64,000 nt of DNA, taken from contig JAGCFO010000041.1 in assembly GCA_017650105.1 (NCBI GenBank), forward strand, positions 1 through 64,000, written 5' to 3'. Of the stretch, positions 8,270-16,656 are shown piece by piece. The first letter of the stretch is position 1. The number at the start of each line of letters is the position of its first letter. The notes below the pieces were generated by a model. That model was given only the letters and a program-made list of their open reading frames with translations, ran no database searches and was not told the DNA's origin. The position numbers and the translations under genes were made by a program. Source of the DNA: Bacteroidaceae bacterium (GTDB taxonomy: Bacteria; Bacteroidota; Bacteroidia; Bacteroidales; Bacteroidaceae).

Positions 8270-9291
8270 AGAAGAAAACCATTGCATTCACGATTCTGGC
8301 GCTTGTTGCCAGCTCACTTTTCGCACAGAAGTTTGCTCTGCAGGGAGCCAAAGAGTTGCTACTGAAAACCAAAGACCTGAAAATCACGGATCAAGTCACT
8401 CAGCAGCTGCATGACAGCAACGACTCGCTGTGCACAGCCGAAATCATAGCCTTCGAGTTGCCCTTCAGCCGCAGGGATGTCTTCAAGACGGTGCAGCAGG
8501 AGTTCTCGAGCGAGCTCCCTCACTCCTCGGGAGGCTATAGCCGAATTGCCGAGTGGGACACCGAGTCAAAACTCCTCATAGAGGGAGTGCAACGCGTGCA
8601 AATGTACTATGCCGAAGGGCGCGAGCCCATATCGACGGAAGAGAACAGCAATTTCGTCTGCATACGCAACAATCTCCCCAACCCCAAATACCGCACCGTC
8701 GTATGCATAGAATGGGGGAAGGAAAAGCCTGGGCAGAAGCTGTTAGGCAAGATTATTTCCATTCAAGGACCTGCCGACGCCTCAGTTTACGGGCCTTCGC
8801 TCAAATATACAGGGAAGGTTAGCTATCCTTTCGGCACAGTGATAAAACTACGGAAAGGAGAGACCGATCCTTTCGATTCCTTCAAGGAGCTGAAGCCTCA
8901 GGACTTTGAGCCGCTGGAAATTCTATCCCGCCTTCCGCAAATATATCAGTATACCACCGATGAGAAGATGCGAGAAGCCATTATCTCTGCCTTCAACAGG
9001 CAGGTGAACGGATTCCTGTCCCGTCTGGGGCACGATAATGACGACATGAAGAAACTGCTGCAGATTATGAAGGAGATGCCTGGCTATGGGGTAGCGGTGT
9101 ACAAAGCGAAGACCTCGGCGGAAGGGGAAGAAGAATGGGAACCGAAACGTCTGACATTCGATGAAGCCATAGACAAGTACGATTCCTTCAAGGTGTTCTG
9201 TATGAGCTGGTGCGACAAGGAAAGCCCTGAAGCAAAAGCCTTCGGAGAGGAAACTAAGAACGGATTATTGCAGATTTTTCTGGATAGATAA
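8266..9291 (+). CDS. Secreted protein of unknown function, sigma-operon third gene
   Basis: 341 residues with a signal peptide (TIAFTILALVASSLFAQ). I do not recognise a family. The mature protein is soluble-looking and mixed alpha/beta; it has few cysteines and no membrane segments or sorting tail, so periplasmic location is likely. It overlaps the preceding gene by ATGA and closes a three-gene operon: sigma factor, membrane protein, exported protein. It may be the sensor partner or the main target of the sigma factor; this is inference from gene order. Confidence 0.7.
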   Translation: MKKKTIAFTILALVASSLFAQKFALQGAKELLLKTKDLKITDQVTQQLHDSNDSLCTAEIIAFELPFSRRDVFKTVQQEFSSELPHSSGGYSRIAEWDTESKLLIEGVQRVQMYYAEGREPISTEENSNFVCIRNNLPNPKYRTVVCIEWGKEKPGQKLLGKIISIQGPADASVYGPSLKYTGKVSYPFGTVIKLRKGETDPFDSFKELKPQDFEPLEILSRLPQIYQYTTDEKMREAIISAFNRQVNGFLSRLGHDNDDMKKLLQIMKEMPGYGVAVYKAKTSAEGEEEWEPKRLTFDEAIDKYDSFKVFCMSWCDKESPEAKAFGEETKNGLLQIFLDR

Positions 9292-9302
9292 AGTTGGTAC
9301 AA

Positions 9303-9375
9303 GAGCTATTTTAGGTTAAGCAATAGCTCGAGGAGAGGAGCTGTCGGGAGACAGCGCCTTTTCGCCTTTTTCAAC
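9303..9375 (+). terminator. Double hairpin, terminator of the sigma operon
   Basis: First hairpin GAGCTATT/AATAGCTC (9303-9329, 11-nt loop). Second hairpin GCTGTC-GGGA-GACAGC (9340-9355) followed by GCCTTTTCGCCTTTTTC. The second has a stable tetraloop and a U-rich tail and is the better terminator. Confidence 0.6.
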
Positions 9376-9436
9376 CGAGCTGGAACTTTGCGAAGAAAAA
9401 AGTGAGACGAATAGAGGTGCATTCAAAAAAAAGCAT

Positions 9437-9444
9437 TACCTTTG
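9437..9444 (+). promoter_or_regulatory. Promoter -7 box of the nusB operon
   Basis: TACCTTTG, 25 bp before the nusB start; fits TAnnTTTG. Confidence 0.75.
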
Positions 9445-9469
9445 CACCTACAAAGTTTCATATAGCGTT

Positions 9470-10396
9470 ATGATAAACCGTACACTTATTCGTCTGAAAA
9501 TAGTTCAGATTCTCTATGCCTACTTCATCAGGCAGAACAACAATGCTGAGGCAGCAGAGAAAGAATTGCTTTTTAGCCTGTCGAAAGCCCACGATCTCTA
9601 CAACAATATGCTGCTGCTTATGGTAGCGCTGGCTCGCTATGCCGAAAACCGCATTGAGATGCGCCGCTGCAGGCTGCAGCCTTCGGAAGAAGACCTTCAT
9701 CCCAACATGCGCTTCGTGGAGAACGCCTTCATACGTCAGCTCGCTTCCAACGAGCAGCTCGAAGAGTACAACAAGCATGCCAAGCTTTCGTGGGACGATC
9801 AGGAAGGATACGTGCGCAGCCTTTTCGAGAAGGTAGAGCAGAGCGATATCTATAAGGAATATATGGAGATGCCTTCTTCCACTTACGAAGAGGACCGTGA
9901 GCTGTGGCGCAAGCTTTACAAGCACGTCATCTCTGCCGACGAGGAGCTTGACGGCGTGCTCGAGGGCATGAGCCTCTACTGGAACGACGACAGGGAAATC
10001 GTCGACACCTTCGTGCTGAAAACCATCAAGCGCTTCGAGCAGGAAAACGGTGCCCAGCAGGAGCTGCAGCCCCAGTACCGTAGCGAGGAGGATCAGGAAT
10101 TTGCCCTCAAGCTGCTGCGCAAGGCTATCGCCAACGTGCAGGAATACCAGCAGATGATTGACGCCCATTGCCACAATTGGGACAAAGAAAGAGTGGCTTT
10201 CATGGACCGGGTGATTATGACTGTGGCGCTTGCCGAAATCATCTCCTTCCCAAACATCCCTCTGTCGGTATCGTTCGACGAATATGTGGAGTTAGCCAAA
10301 GCGTACAGCACACCCAAGAGTGCCTCGTTTGTGAACGGAGTGCTCGACGCTACCGTAAAAGATTTAAAAAAGGAGAACAAGTTAGTGAAGGATTAA
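9470..10396 (+). CDS. nusB: Transcription antitermination factor NusB
   Basis: 308 residues, the long Bacteroidetes form. NusB binds boxA RNA with NusE (S10) for rRNA antitermination. The C-terminal third carries the usual NusB signature (DRVIMTVALAEIISFPNIPLSVSFDEYVE region; KSASFVNGVLD). The N-terminal extension begins with INRTLIRLKIVQILYAYF, the duplicated NusB-like start seen in this phylum. It heads the nusB-yajC-ybbR-coaE-DUF5606 cluster typical of Bacteroidales. Confidence 0.93.
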   Translation: MINRTLIRLKIVQILYAYFIRQNNNAEAAEKELLFSLSKAHDLYNNMLLLMVALARYAENRIEMRRCRLQPSEEDLHPNMRFVENAFIRQLASNEQLEEYNKHAKLSWDDQEGYVRSLFEKVEQSDIYKEYMEMPSSTYEEDRELWRKLYKHVISADEELDGVLEGMSLYWNDDREIVDTFVLKTIKRFEQENGAQQELQPQYRSEEDQEFALKLLRKAIANVQEYQQMIDAHCHNWDKERVAFMDRVIMTVALAEIISFPNIPLSVSFDEYVELAKAYSTPKSASFVNGVLDATVKDLKKENKLVKD

Positions 10397-10460
10397 GAAA
10401 AGTTCCTTATCTTCGCACAGAAATAATTCACGGAATAATAACCAATAAAAAAACATCATT

Positions 10461-10799
10461 ATGATTCTCTTACAAGAAGCCGCTCCTGCCGCAACTGGCT
10501 CAGGCTCGTTCTTTGCAAGCCCCCTCTTCCTGATGATTTTGCTGCTTGTGGTAATGTACGTATTCATGATACTTCCGCAGCGCAGACAGCAGAAGCAGAT
10601 TGAGGCAGCACGCCGAGCATTGCAGGTAGGTTCGAAAGTGGTCACCAGCGGAGGCGTCTACGGCGTCATCAAGGATATGGTGACCGAGAACGGCAAGGAA
10701 GTTGTCGTAGTGGAGATTGCCACAGGAGTTAAGATCCGCATCGACAAGGCATCAGTCTTTGCCGACACCAGCGACATGCCCCAGCAGGGAAGAAAGTAA
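10461..10799 (+). CDS. yajC: Sec translocon accessory protein YajC
   Basis: 112 residues. A single N-terminal membrane helix (FLMILLLVVMYVFMIL, about 22-38) is followed by PQRRQQKQIE, then a small cytoplasmic domain with VGSKVVTSGGVYGVIKDM. This is the standard YajC layout; it associates with SecDF and SecYEG. It is 64 bp downstream of nusB. Confidence 0.95.
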   Translation: MILLQEAAPAATGSGSFFASPLFLMILLLVVMYVFMILPQRRQQKQIEAARRALQVGSKVVTSGGVYGVIKDMVTENGKEVVVVEIATGVKIRIDKASVFADTSDMPQQGRK

Positions 10800-10824
10800 A
10801 ACCGCGTAGCCCAGCTGATCCTTT

Positions 10825-11883
10825 ATGGATTCTTCCGGAAAGAACAATCCTGCCGGCAATGGTGCGTGGAGTGCCATCAAGAACTTCCTGCATATCGACA
10901 ACAGCAGGGAGTTCTTGATTTTTCTGCTGTTCTTTCTGGCGGTGTTCTTCTTCTGGTATCTGATGAACCTCGACGAGCAGCAGCAGGAGGAATATTCGTT
11001 CCGCCTGAGGCTTGTCGACGTTCCCTCCGATATGATTGTGACGGAGCCCCTTCCCGATTACCTGACGGTGACGGTGAAAGACAAGGGGGAGAAGATATTG
11101 GAGTATGCCGTACGCAAGTCGTTCAAGCAGATGGACATCAGCTACGGCGATTTCTTGAACGCCGGCGGGCATGTGATGATAACAGGGCAGGCACTCTCCG
11201 ACTTGCTGGAGCAGAAGTTTTCGTCTTCTGCCCAGATTGAGACGGTGAGCCCCGATACACTCGTAGCCTACGTGGTGAAAAACGAGGGGAAACGCCTTCC
11301 TGTGGTCTTCACGGGCACCATCGAGGCTGACAAGGATCATGCTGTCAACTCCACGACGCTCTATCCCGACTCGGTGCTGGTGTATGCTCCCTCGGAAGTG
11401 CTGGATACCTTGACCTGCGTGCGCAGCGTGCCTCTGAACCTCACGGGATTGTCTGACTCCACCAACGTGTGGCTTGAGTTTGAGGTGCCCTCGAGGGGTG
11501 TTCTCTTCAAGCCCTCGGAGGCAGCGCTCGGCATTCAGGTGTCGCCCTACGTGAAGAGTTCGTTTGTGCTGCCCATTCACGGATATATGCTACCCTACGA
11601 GTACTCGCTGCGCACATTCCCTTCGAAAGCGGAAGTGTCGTTCATGATAAGCCTGCAGCAGTACCGCACGCTCACTCCCGACGACTTCGAACTCGTTGTC
11701 AACTATGTGGGACTTGACGAGGGACGTTCGGGAAAAGCCAAGCTCGAGCTGGTGCGCCAGCCCAAGACTGTGCGCTCGGTGAAGATTGAGCCGGCAGAAG
11801 TGGACTATCTGCTCGAAGTAAATGTCTCCCCGAAGCCTGCTCCGCAGCAACGCCAGGCTCCCGCGCTGGTGGAGGAGGAATAG
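10825..11883 (+). CDS. YbbR-domain membrane protein
   Basis: 352 residues. A single N-terminal membrane segment (FLIFLLFFLAVFFFWYLM, about 30-48) is followed by extracytoplasmic YbbR-type beta repeats (for example VDVPSDMIVTEPLPDYLTVTV; LTCVRSVPLNLTGLSD). YbbR/CdaR proteins regulate the cyclic-di-AMP cyclase in Firmicutes; in Bacteroidetes they sit next to yajC and coaE as here, and their role is not established. It overlaps neither neighbour, starting 25 bp after yajC. Confidence 0.85.
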   Translation: MDSSGKNNPAGNGAWSAIKNFLHIDNSREFLIFLLFFLAVFFFWYLMNLDEQQQEEYSFRLRLVDVPSDMIVTEPLPDYLTVTVKDKGEKILEYAVRKSFKQMDISYGDFLNAGGHVMITGQALSDLLEQKFSSSAQIETVSPDTLVAYVVKNEGKRLPVVFTGTIEADKDHAVNSTTLYPDSVLVYAPSEVLDTLTCVRSVPLNLTGLSDSTNVWLEFEVPSRGVLFKPSEAALGIQVSPYVKSSFVLPIHGYMLPYEYSLRTFPSKAEVSFMISLQQYRTLTPDDFELVVNYVGLDEGRSGKAKLELVRQPKTVRSVKIEPAEVDYLLEVNVSPKPAPQQRQAPALVEEE

Positions 11884-11895
11884 GCAATTATTCCC

Positions 11896-11990
11896 AAAGC
11901 ATACGGGCGTATGAAGAAGGAATACGGCGATATGAAGAAAGAAGTGCGCGAGATGAAGAAAGAAAACCGCAGGATGTAGAAAGCATACGG
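11896..11990 (+). repeat. In-register 21-bp tandem repeat between ybbR and coaE
   Basis: Three tandem 21-bp units start with ATGAAGAARGAA at 11911, 11932 and 11953, and a fourth begins at 11974 but goes straight to a stop. An 11-bp direct repeat AAAGCATACGG flanks them at 11896 and 11980, exactly 84 bp (4 x 21) apart. The units are in the ybbR frame after its stop codon and would encode MKKEYGD-MKKEVRE-MKKENRR-M. The unit resembles the GATATGAAGAAG part of the dispersed repeat family. Confidence 0.85.
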
Positions 11991-11992
11991 AA

Positions 11993-12577
11993 ATGGCATT
12001 CAAGCTGGGCATAACGGGAGGAATAGGCAGCGGAAAATCGGGCGTCAGCGAGCTGCTGCGCGTGATGGGAATTCCCGTCTACGACTGCGACAAGGAAGCC
12101 TCGAGGCTTATGCACCAGTCGCCCGAAATACGCAGGCAGCTGACGCTTCTTGCCGGAGAAGGGGTGTACGACGAAAACGGGATGCTCAACCGCAAGATGC
12201 TCGCTTCCTTCATGTTCGGCAACGAGAGTCGAGTGAGGGCTGTCAACGCAATAGTGCACCCTTCGGTGAGGGCCGATTTCCGTCGATGGGCAGAGGAGAA
12301 AGCACATTTGCCCTTTGTCGGACTTGAGTCGGCCATCCTCTACGAGGCAGGGATGAAGGAAGACGTGGATGCCGTAGTGCTTGTCTACACTCCAGCTGAA
12401 GAACGTCTGCAGCGCGCGATGGCTCGTGACAACGTGCCCGAGGAGCAAATACGCAGGAGGATGAACAGTCAGATGCTTGACGAGAACAAGTTGGCGCTTG
12501 CCGACTATGTCATCCGCAATGCCGAGAACGATGCCGTTACGCCGCAGGTGTTAGAATTGCTGCAGAGCCTGAGGTAG
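11993..12577 (+). CDS. coaE: Dephospho-CoA kinase
   Basis: 194 residues; phosphorylates dephospho-CoA in the last step of CoA synthesis. The P-loop GITGGIGSGKSGVSE is at the N-terminus, followed by PVYDCDKEASRL and the lid region RAMARDNVPEEQIRRRM. The start is preceded by the 21-bp repeat rather than by a leader, so translation initiation is 2 bp beyond the second AAAGCATACGG copy. Confidence 0.95.
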   Translation: MAFKLGITGGIGSGKSGVSELLRVMGIPVYDCDKEASRLMHQSPEIRRQLTLLAGEGVYDENGMLNRKMLASFMFGNESRVRAVNAIVHPSVRADFRRWAEEKAHLPFVGLESAILYEAGMKEDVDAVVLVYTPAEERLQRAMARDNVPEEQIRRRMNSQMLDENKLALADYVIRNAENDAVTPQVLELLQSLR

Positions 12578-12646
12578 GCTGCGCTGAACGAGAAACGTAA
12601 ACGTATCTAAGAAAAAGTAGAACAGTTTTTTAACAAGAATAGAAAT

Positions 12647-13075
12647 ATGTTGAGAGAAATTTTGACCATCTCTGGGAAACCAGGACTCTACAAGCTGCTT
12701 TCAAGCGGAAAGAAGATGCTTATCGTTGAAGCAATTGACGAAACGCACAAGCGCATGCCTGTGCACGGTACAGATAAGGTTGTATCGCTGGGCGACATTG
12801 CTATGTACACCGACAGCGACGAAGTGCCCCTGTGGCAGATTCTGGAAACGATGAAGGCGAAGTACGAAGGCGCCAAGTGCGACATCGATCCCAAGAAAGC
12901 ATCCAACGACGAGCTGGCAGCTTTCTTCGCAGAAGTCCTTCCTAACTACGATCGTGACAGAGTGTACATGACTCACGTCAGCAAACTTATCCAGTGGTAC
13001 AACATCCTCGTCGGAAACGGCTTCACCGACTTCAAGCCCGAAGAGGAGGAAGAGGAAGAGAAAGCTGCCGAGTGA
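12647..13075 (+). CDS. DUF5606 protein
   Basis: 142 residues. The sequence LREILTISGKPGLYKLLS, followed by MLIVEAIDE and MPVHGTDKVVSLGDIAMY, matches the small DUF5606 family that follows coaE in Bacteroidales. It is probably cytoplasmic, with no signal peptide, and ends in a Glu-rich tail. The function is unknown; the conserved neighbourhood suggests a housekeeping role. Confidence 0.8.
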   Translation: MLREILTISGKPGLYKLLSSGKKMLIVEAIDETHKRMPVHGTDKVVSLGDIAMYTDSDEVPLWQILETMKAKYEGAKCDIDPKKASNDELAAFFAEVLPNYDRDRVYMTHVSKLIQWYNILVGNGFTDFKPEEEEEEEKAAE

Positions 13076-13134
13076 TTAAACCTTTTTTAATAACATAAGT
13101 CTAATAGTCGAGAGAATTAATTAACCGTAGAACA

Positions 13135-13902
13135 ATGAAGAAATTTGTTTCTCTATGCCTCGTGGCATTTTTGGCCTTCATGCCTGTGACAGCTTCGGCA
13201 CAGTCGCTGGGAAGCATCTTTAAGTCTATCTTCGGAGGAGCATCCTCGTCGAAGACAGCCACTACGACCGAGAAGGAAACGCCTACCTCCACAGCGTCGG
13301 CACAAGACATCCTGCAGGGAGTGCTTGGCTCGCTGGGCGGCACCGCTGCCGGCGCCGAGAAATCGGGCGACGGCGAGTCGGCAAGCGCCGACGGCGTCAT
13401 CTCGGGTATTCTCAGTTCTGTGCTCAACTCCTTCAGCACCGTTTCGCAGGAAACACTTGTCGGCTCGTGGAACTACAAGGGCAGCGCCTTCGTCTTCGAG
13501 AGCGACAACGTGCTTGCTACGCTCGGCAGCGACGCTATTGCCAACCAGGTGGCAGCAAAGGTTGACACCTATCTTGCCAAAATAGGCGTCAAGCAGGGTT
13601 CGTGCGGCATATCGTTTGCCGAAGACCAGACGTGCATCTTCACCGTGGGAAGCCGTAGCCTGAAGGGAACCTACACCTACGAGCCCTCCACAAAGGAGCT
13701 CGCCCTCGCCTTCGGGATGATAAAGACGACGGCGTATGTCGTTTCCGACTCGGGAACCATCAACATCGTCTTCCAGTCGAACGGACTCCTGAAGATACTG
13801 AAGGCAGTGTGCGCCGCCAGCAGCAACAGCACCCTGAAAATGCTGAATACGCTGCTTGCCAACTACAACGGATTACGTATTGGAATGGCTTTCACAAAAT
13901 AA
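13135..13902 (+). CDS. DUF4923-type exported protein
   Basis: 255 residues with a signal peptide (LCLVAFLAFMPVTASAQ). After a Ser/Thr/Ala-rich low-complexity stretch (about 40-100), the C-terminal domain begins near LVGSWNYKGSAFVFESDNVLA and continues with GTYTYEPSTKELAL, a lipocalin-like pattern found in DUF4923 proteins of Prevotella and relatives. Function unknown; likely periplasmic or surface-exposed. A strong terminator follows at 13932. Confidence 0.75.
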   Translation: MKKFVSLCLVAFLAFMPVTASAQSLGSIFKSIFGGASSSKTATTTEKETPTSTASAQDILQGVLGSLGGTAAGAEKSGDGESASADGVISGILSSVLNSFSTVSQETLVGSWNYKGSAFVFESDNVLATLGSDAIANQVAAKVDTYLAKIGVKQGSCGISFAEDQTCIFTVGSRSLKGTYTYEPSTKELALAFGMIKTTAYVVSDSGTINIVFQSNGLLKILKAVCAASSNSTLKMLNTLLANYNGLRIGMAFTK

Positions 13903-13931
13903 CGACCTAGACTTAGATGAAGAAAGCAGGG

Positions 13932-13960
13932 AGGAGGCGAGTTTTTGCTCGCCTCCTTCT
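13932..13960 (+). terminator. Terminator after the DUF4923 gene
   Basis: AGGAGGCGAG (13932-13941) pairs perfectly with CTCGCCTCCT (13948-13957) across a TTTTTG loop, followed by TCT. It lies 30 bp after the stop codon. Confidence 0.8.
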
Positions 13961-13986
13961 GATTTGAAATCGAAGGGTTCTCCTTT

Positions 13987-14330
13987 CTGCCCTTTTGTTT
14001 CTCCTTTCTTAGCCTTTCGCTTTACTTTTCTATGTTTCCTTTCCCCTTCCCGCGCATTCCTTTTCCCTTTCCGCTAATTTCTTTCTCTTTCCCTCACTTT
14101 CTTTTCTCTTTCTTGCGCATTCCTCTCAGCAAAAATCATTCTTCTTTCAGCAAAAGCCCTTTTTCTTTCGGCAAAGAATGTCGCTCTTTCTTCAAAAAAC
14201 CTTTTCCCTTTTCGACAATTCATTTTCCCTTCTCCAGCGCGCGATATGAAGAAAGAAAAAATCTTTTTCGAGAAGGAATAAATTATTTTGAAGAAGGAAT
14301 AATTCTTTATGAAGAAGGCATAATCCGACG
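13987..14330. repeat. Long array of 21-bp degenerate units (copy C)
   Basis: From 13987 to 14112 six units of exactly 21 bp follow in perfect phase (for example CCGCGCATTCCTTTTCCCTTT at 14050 is not repeated exactly but its pattern is). Then come a 15-bp partial unit, three 21-bp units (14128-14190), a 3-bp insert and two more units (14194-14235). All lengths are multiples of three. The core AGCGCGCGATATG (14236-14248) then switches to purine-rich units GAAGAAAGAAAAAATC... through 14330. It fills most of the 495-bp gap between two convergent genes, and only a weak GGCCC/GGGCT hairpin lies in the remainder. Confidence 0.85.
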
Positions 14331-14397
14331 AGCCTTGCTCAAGATGAATTGTTCCTTGGGAGGCAGGGAAGAGAACGGAGGTGGCCCTTTGGGCTCC

Positions 14398-16650
14398 TTA
14401 CTGCCTGATTTGCTTTGCGAGATTTCGGATGTTTTCCTGCTCTCCCACAATCCACACGATGTCTCCCTCACGGAACTCCAGCTCGGGAGTGGGTTTCAGC
14501 AAGGGGCCCTCGCCTCTGTCGATTCCTACGATGAGGCAGCGGAATTCGTTTCGGATGCCGCTGTCGAGCACTCGCATGTTTACGAGAGGCGAATCGTGCG
14601 TGATAGCTATCTGATGCAAGTGCATCTCTCCGGAAGAGACGGGAGAGAGGCTCTCCATCTGCGTTTTTCGCTTTGCCATCGCCTCAACGAAATGCGAGAT
14701 ATTGTCGTCGGTGCCAATGATTTGCAGCTTGTCGTTGGGGAAGAGCTGCTCCTTCGCTCCCGGTATGTTGATGCGCCTTCCCTCGCGCAAGATGGAGGCA
14801 ACGCTTATCTCGTAGCGCCTTCCCCAGTCGAGCTCCTTGAGCGTCTTCCCGCACCAGGAGGAGAAGGCGGGTATCACTACTTCGGTAAGGTGAATGTCGC
14901 GCGACTGAAGTTCTCCGGCATATTGAGGCTTCTGCGTCTCGGATTGATTGTCTTTCGTGTTGAGATTCCCAATGAATATTTCCTCCAGCTGCTGCTGGCG
15001 CTGCTTGATACGCCTCGAGAAGAGCAGACTGATAAGCGTCAGCACCACAATTCCCACTAAGAGCGACAGGGAGACATGAGAATAATGCTTTACGCATACT
15101 ACAATGAGTGCTACCACCATAGCTGCGCGCAGGATGACGATAGCAAGAAGCGGAGCACGGTTGACTTGCTTGTCGCCCCAAAGCTCCCAGAACGTATGAG
15201 TGAAGCAATGCCTGAGGAGGAGAGGGCGCAGGAAGGGTGTCAAGACAAGCAGCGTGACAGAAAGTCCCACAACCGAATCCCAGGGAGAAGGTATCGCCTT
15301 TTCAAGCAAAGGCTGCATGAGCTGGAACGAAGCAATCAAGATGGCAATGCAAAGCACGCCGTAGATAAGTATGGGCGAGAGCATCGCCTTGAGCATCTTC
15401 TTCCACTTGTTCTCGTTGTTCAGAACGCTGGTGTCCCTGTCGTAGCGGTTGAGCCGTTCCTTCCATTTCTCGGGAATTCTTGCCTCCAAAGCGTCTCCTA
15501 CTTTGTCGGAAGCCTTTATCATGTAGGGAGTGGTAAACGTTGTGAGCACACACACGGAGACAATTATCGGATAGATAAACTCGCTGATGGCACCCAGGCT
15601 GATGCCCAACGTGGCAATGATGAAAGAGAACTCTCCCACTTGAGCCAAGCTGTATCCACACTTGACAGCCGTCTTGATGGGGGTTCCTCCCAAAATGAAT
15701 CCGAGCGTGTCAACCGAAGAGCGGATAATAATCATCACCAGCGTGATGACAACAATCGGGAGCCAGTACTTGAGGAGCAAGGCAGGATTTATCATCATAC
15801 CTACCGAAACGAAGAAGATGGCTCCAAACAAGTCTTTTACCGGAGCTGTGAGATGCTCGATTTTCTCCGATTCGAGCGTCTCTGCCAAGATAGAACCCAT
15901 CACAAAGGCTCCGAAGGCAGAGGAAAATCCTACGGCAGTCGACAGCACTACCATCAGGAAGCATAAGCTGAGTGATACGATAAGCAACGTCTCCTCGTTA
16001 AGCAGCGGGCGAATCTTCTTCAGCAGTAAGGGAATGAGATAAATTCCGACAACGAACCAGAGCACAATGAAGAAGACAAGCTTCCCGATGTTGAGCAGGA
16101 TTTCCATTCCTTCTACCTGTTTCCCCTCTCCCAGCGTTCCGAAGAGAAGCATCATCACGATAGCGATGATATCTTCAATGATAAGCACGCTGAACACAAG
16201 TCCCGCGAACTTTTGCTGTCGTACCCCCAAGTCATCGAAAGCCTTGATGATGATGCTGGTAGACGACATAGACATCATACCTCCGAGATAAAGTCCGTCC
16301 ATAAAAGACCACCCGAAGAGATGCCCGATGATGATTCCTATCGTTATCATGCATGTGACGCTGGTAGTCACAGCTATGATAGGAGTGCTGCCCGACATGA
16401 GCAGCTTTTTGATGCGGAACTCGAGCCCAAGCGAGAAAAGGAGGAAGATAACACCTATGTCTGCCCAAATACTGATGTCGTTGCTGTCCAAAACCGAAGG
16501 GGTGTAGGGCATGTAAGGGCTTGCCAGGAAGCCTGCAACGATATATCCCAAGACAACAGGCTGCTTCAGCTTCTTGAAAAGTAGCGACATGATGCCTGCC
16601 AGCACTAAGATTAGCGCTAAGTCGGTAATGAGCTGAGGTGTGTGACCCAT
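14398..16650 (-). CDS. Kef-type K+/H+ (cation:proton) antiporter with RCK-C domains
   Basis: 750 residues. The first 400 form a CPA2 Na+/H+-exchanger membrane domain with about 12 helices. Motifs include VVLGYIVAGFLASPYMPY, FSLGLEFRIKKL, and the GFSSAFGAFVMGSIL and SLAQVGEFSFIIATLGISLG helices. A second membrane block (about 430-570) follows, then two TrkA-C/RCK-C-like modules (IHLTEVVIPAFSSWCGKTL..., and MHLHQIAITHDSPLVNMRV...GDIVWIVGEQEN). Such proteins exchange K+ or Na+ for protons and are gated by ligands of the regulatory domain. It is 6 bp downstream of pepT, same strand. Confidence 0.88.
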   Translation of the reverse strand: MGHTPQLITDLALILVLAGIMSLLFKKLKQPVVLGYIVAGFLASPYMPYTPSVLDSNDISIWADIGVIFLLFSLGLEFRIKKLLMSGSTPIIAVTTSVTCMITIGIIIGHLFGWSFMDGLYLGGMMSMSSTSIIIKAFDDLGVRQQKFAGLVFSVLIIEDIIAIVMMLLFGTLGEGKQVEGMEILLNIGKLVFFIVLWFVVGIYLIPLLLKKIRPLLNEETLLIVSLSLCFLMVVLSTAVGFSSAFGAFVMGSILAETLESEKIEHLTAPVKDLFGAIFFVSVGMMINPALLLKYWLPIVVITLVMIIIRSSVDTLGFILGGTPIKTAVKCGYSLAQVGEFSFIIATLGISLGAISEFIYPIIVSVCVLTTFTTPYMIKASDKVGDALEARIPEKWKERLNRYDRDTSVLNNENKWKKMLKAMLSPILIYGVLCIAILIASFQLMQPLLEKAIPSPWDSVVGLSVTLLVLTPFLRPLLLRHCFTHTFWELWGDKQVNRAPLLAIVILRAAMVVALIVVCVKHYSHVSLSLLVGIVVLTLISLLFSRRIKQRQQQLEEIFIGNLNTKDNQSETQKPQYAGELQSRDIHLTEVVIPAFSSWCGKTLKELDWGRRYEISVASILREGRRINIPGAKEQLFPNDKLQIIGTDDNISHFVEAMAKRKTQMESLSPVSSGEMHLHQIAITHDSPLVNMRVLDSGIRNEFRCLIVGIDRGEGPLLKPTPELEFREGDIVWIVGEQENIRNLAKQIRQ

Positions 16651-16656
16651 ATCTTC

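Noticed and set aside
14032..15060. 342-codon plus-strand frame
   Set aside because: It starts in the 21-bp array and then runs opposite the antiporter gene; no family, no promoter.
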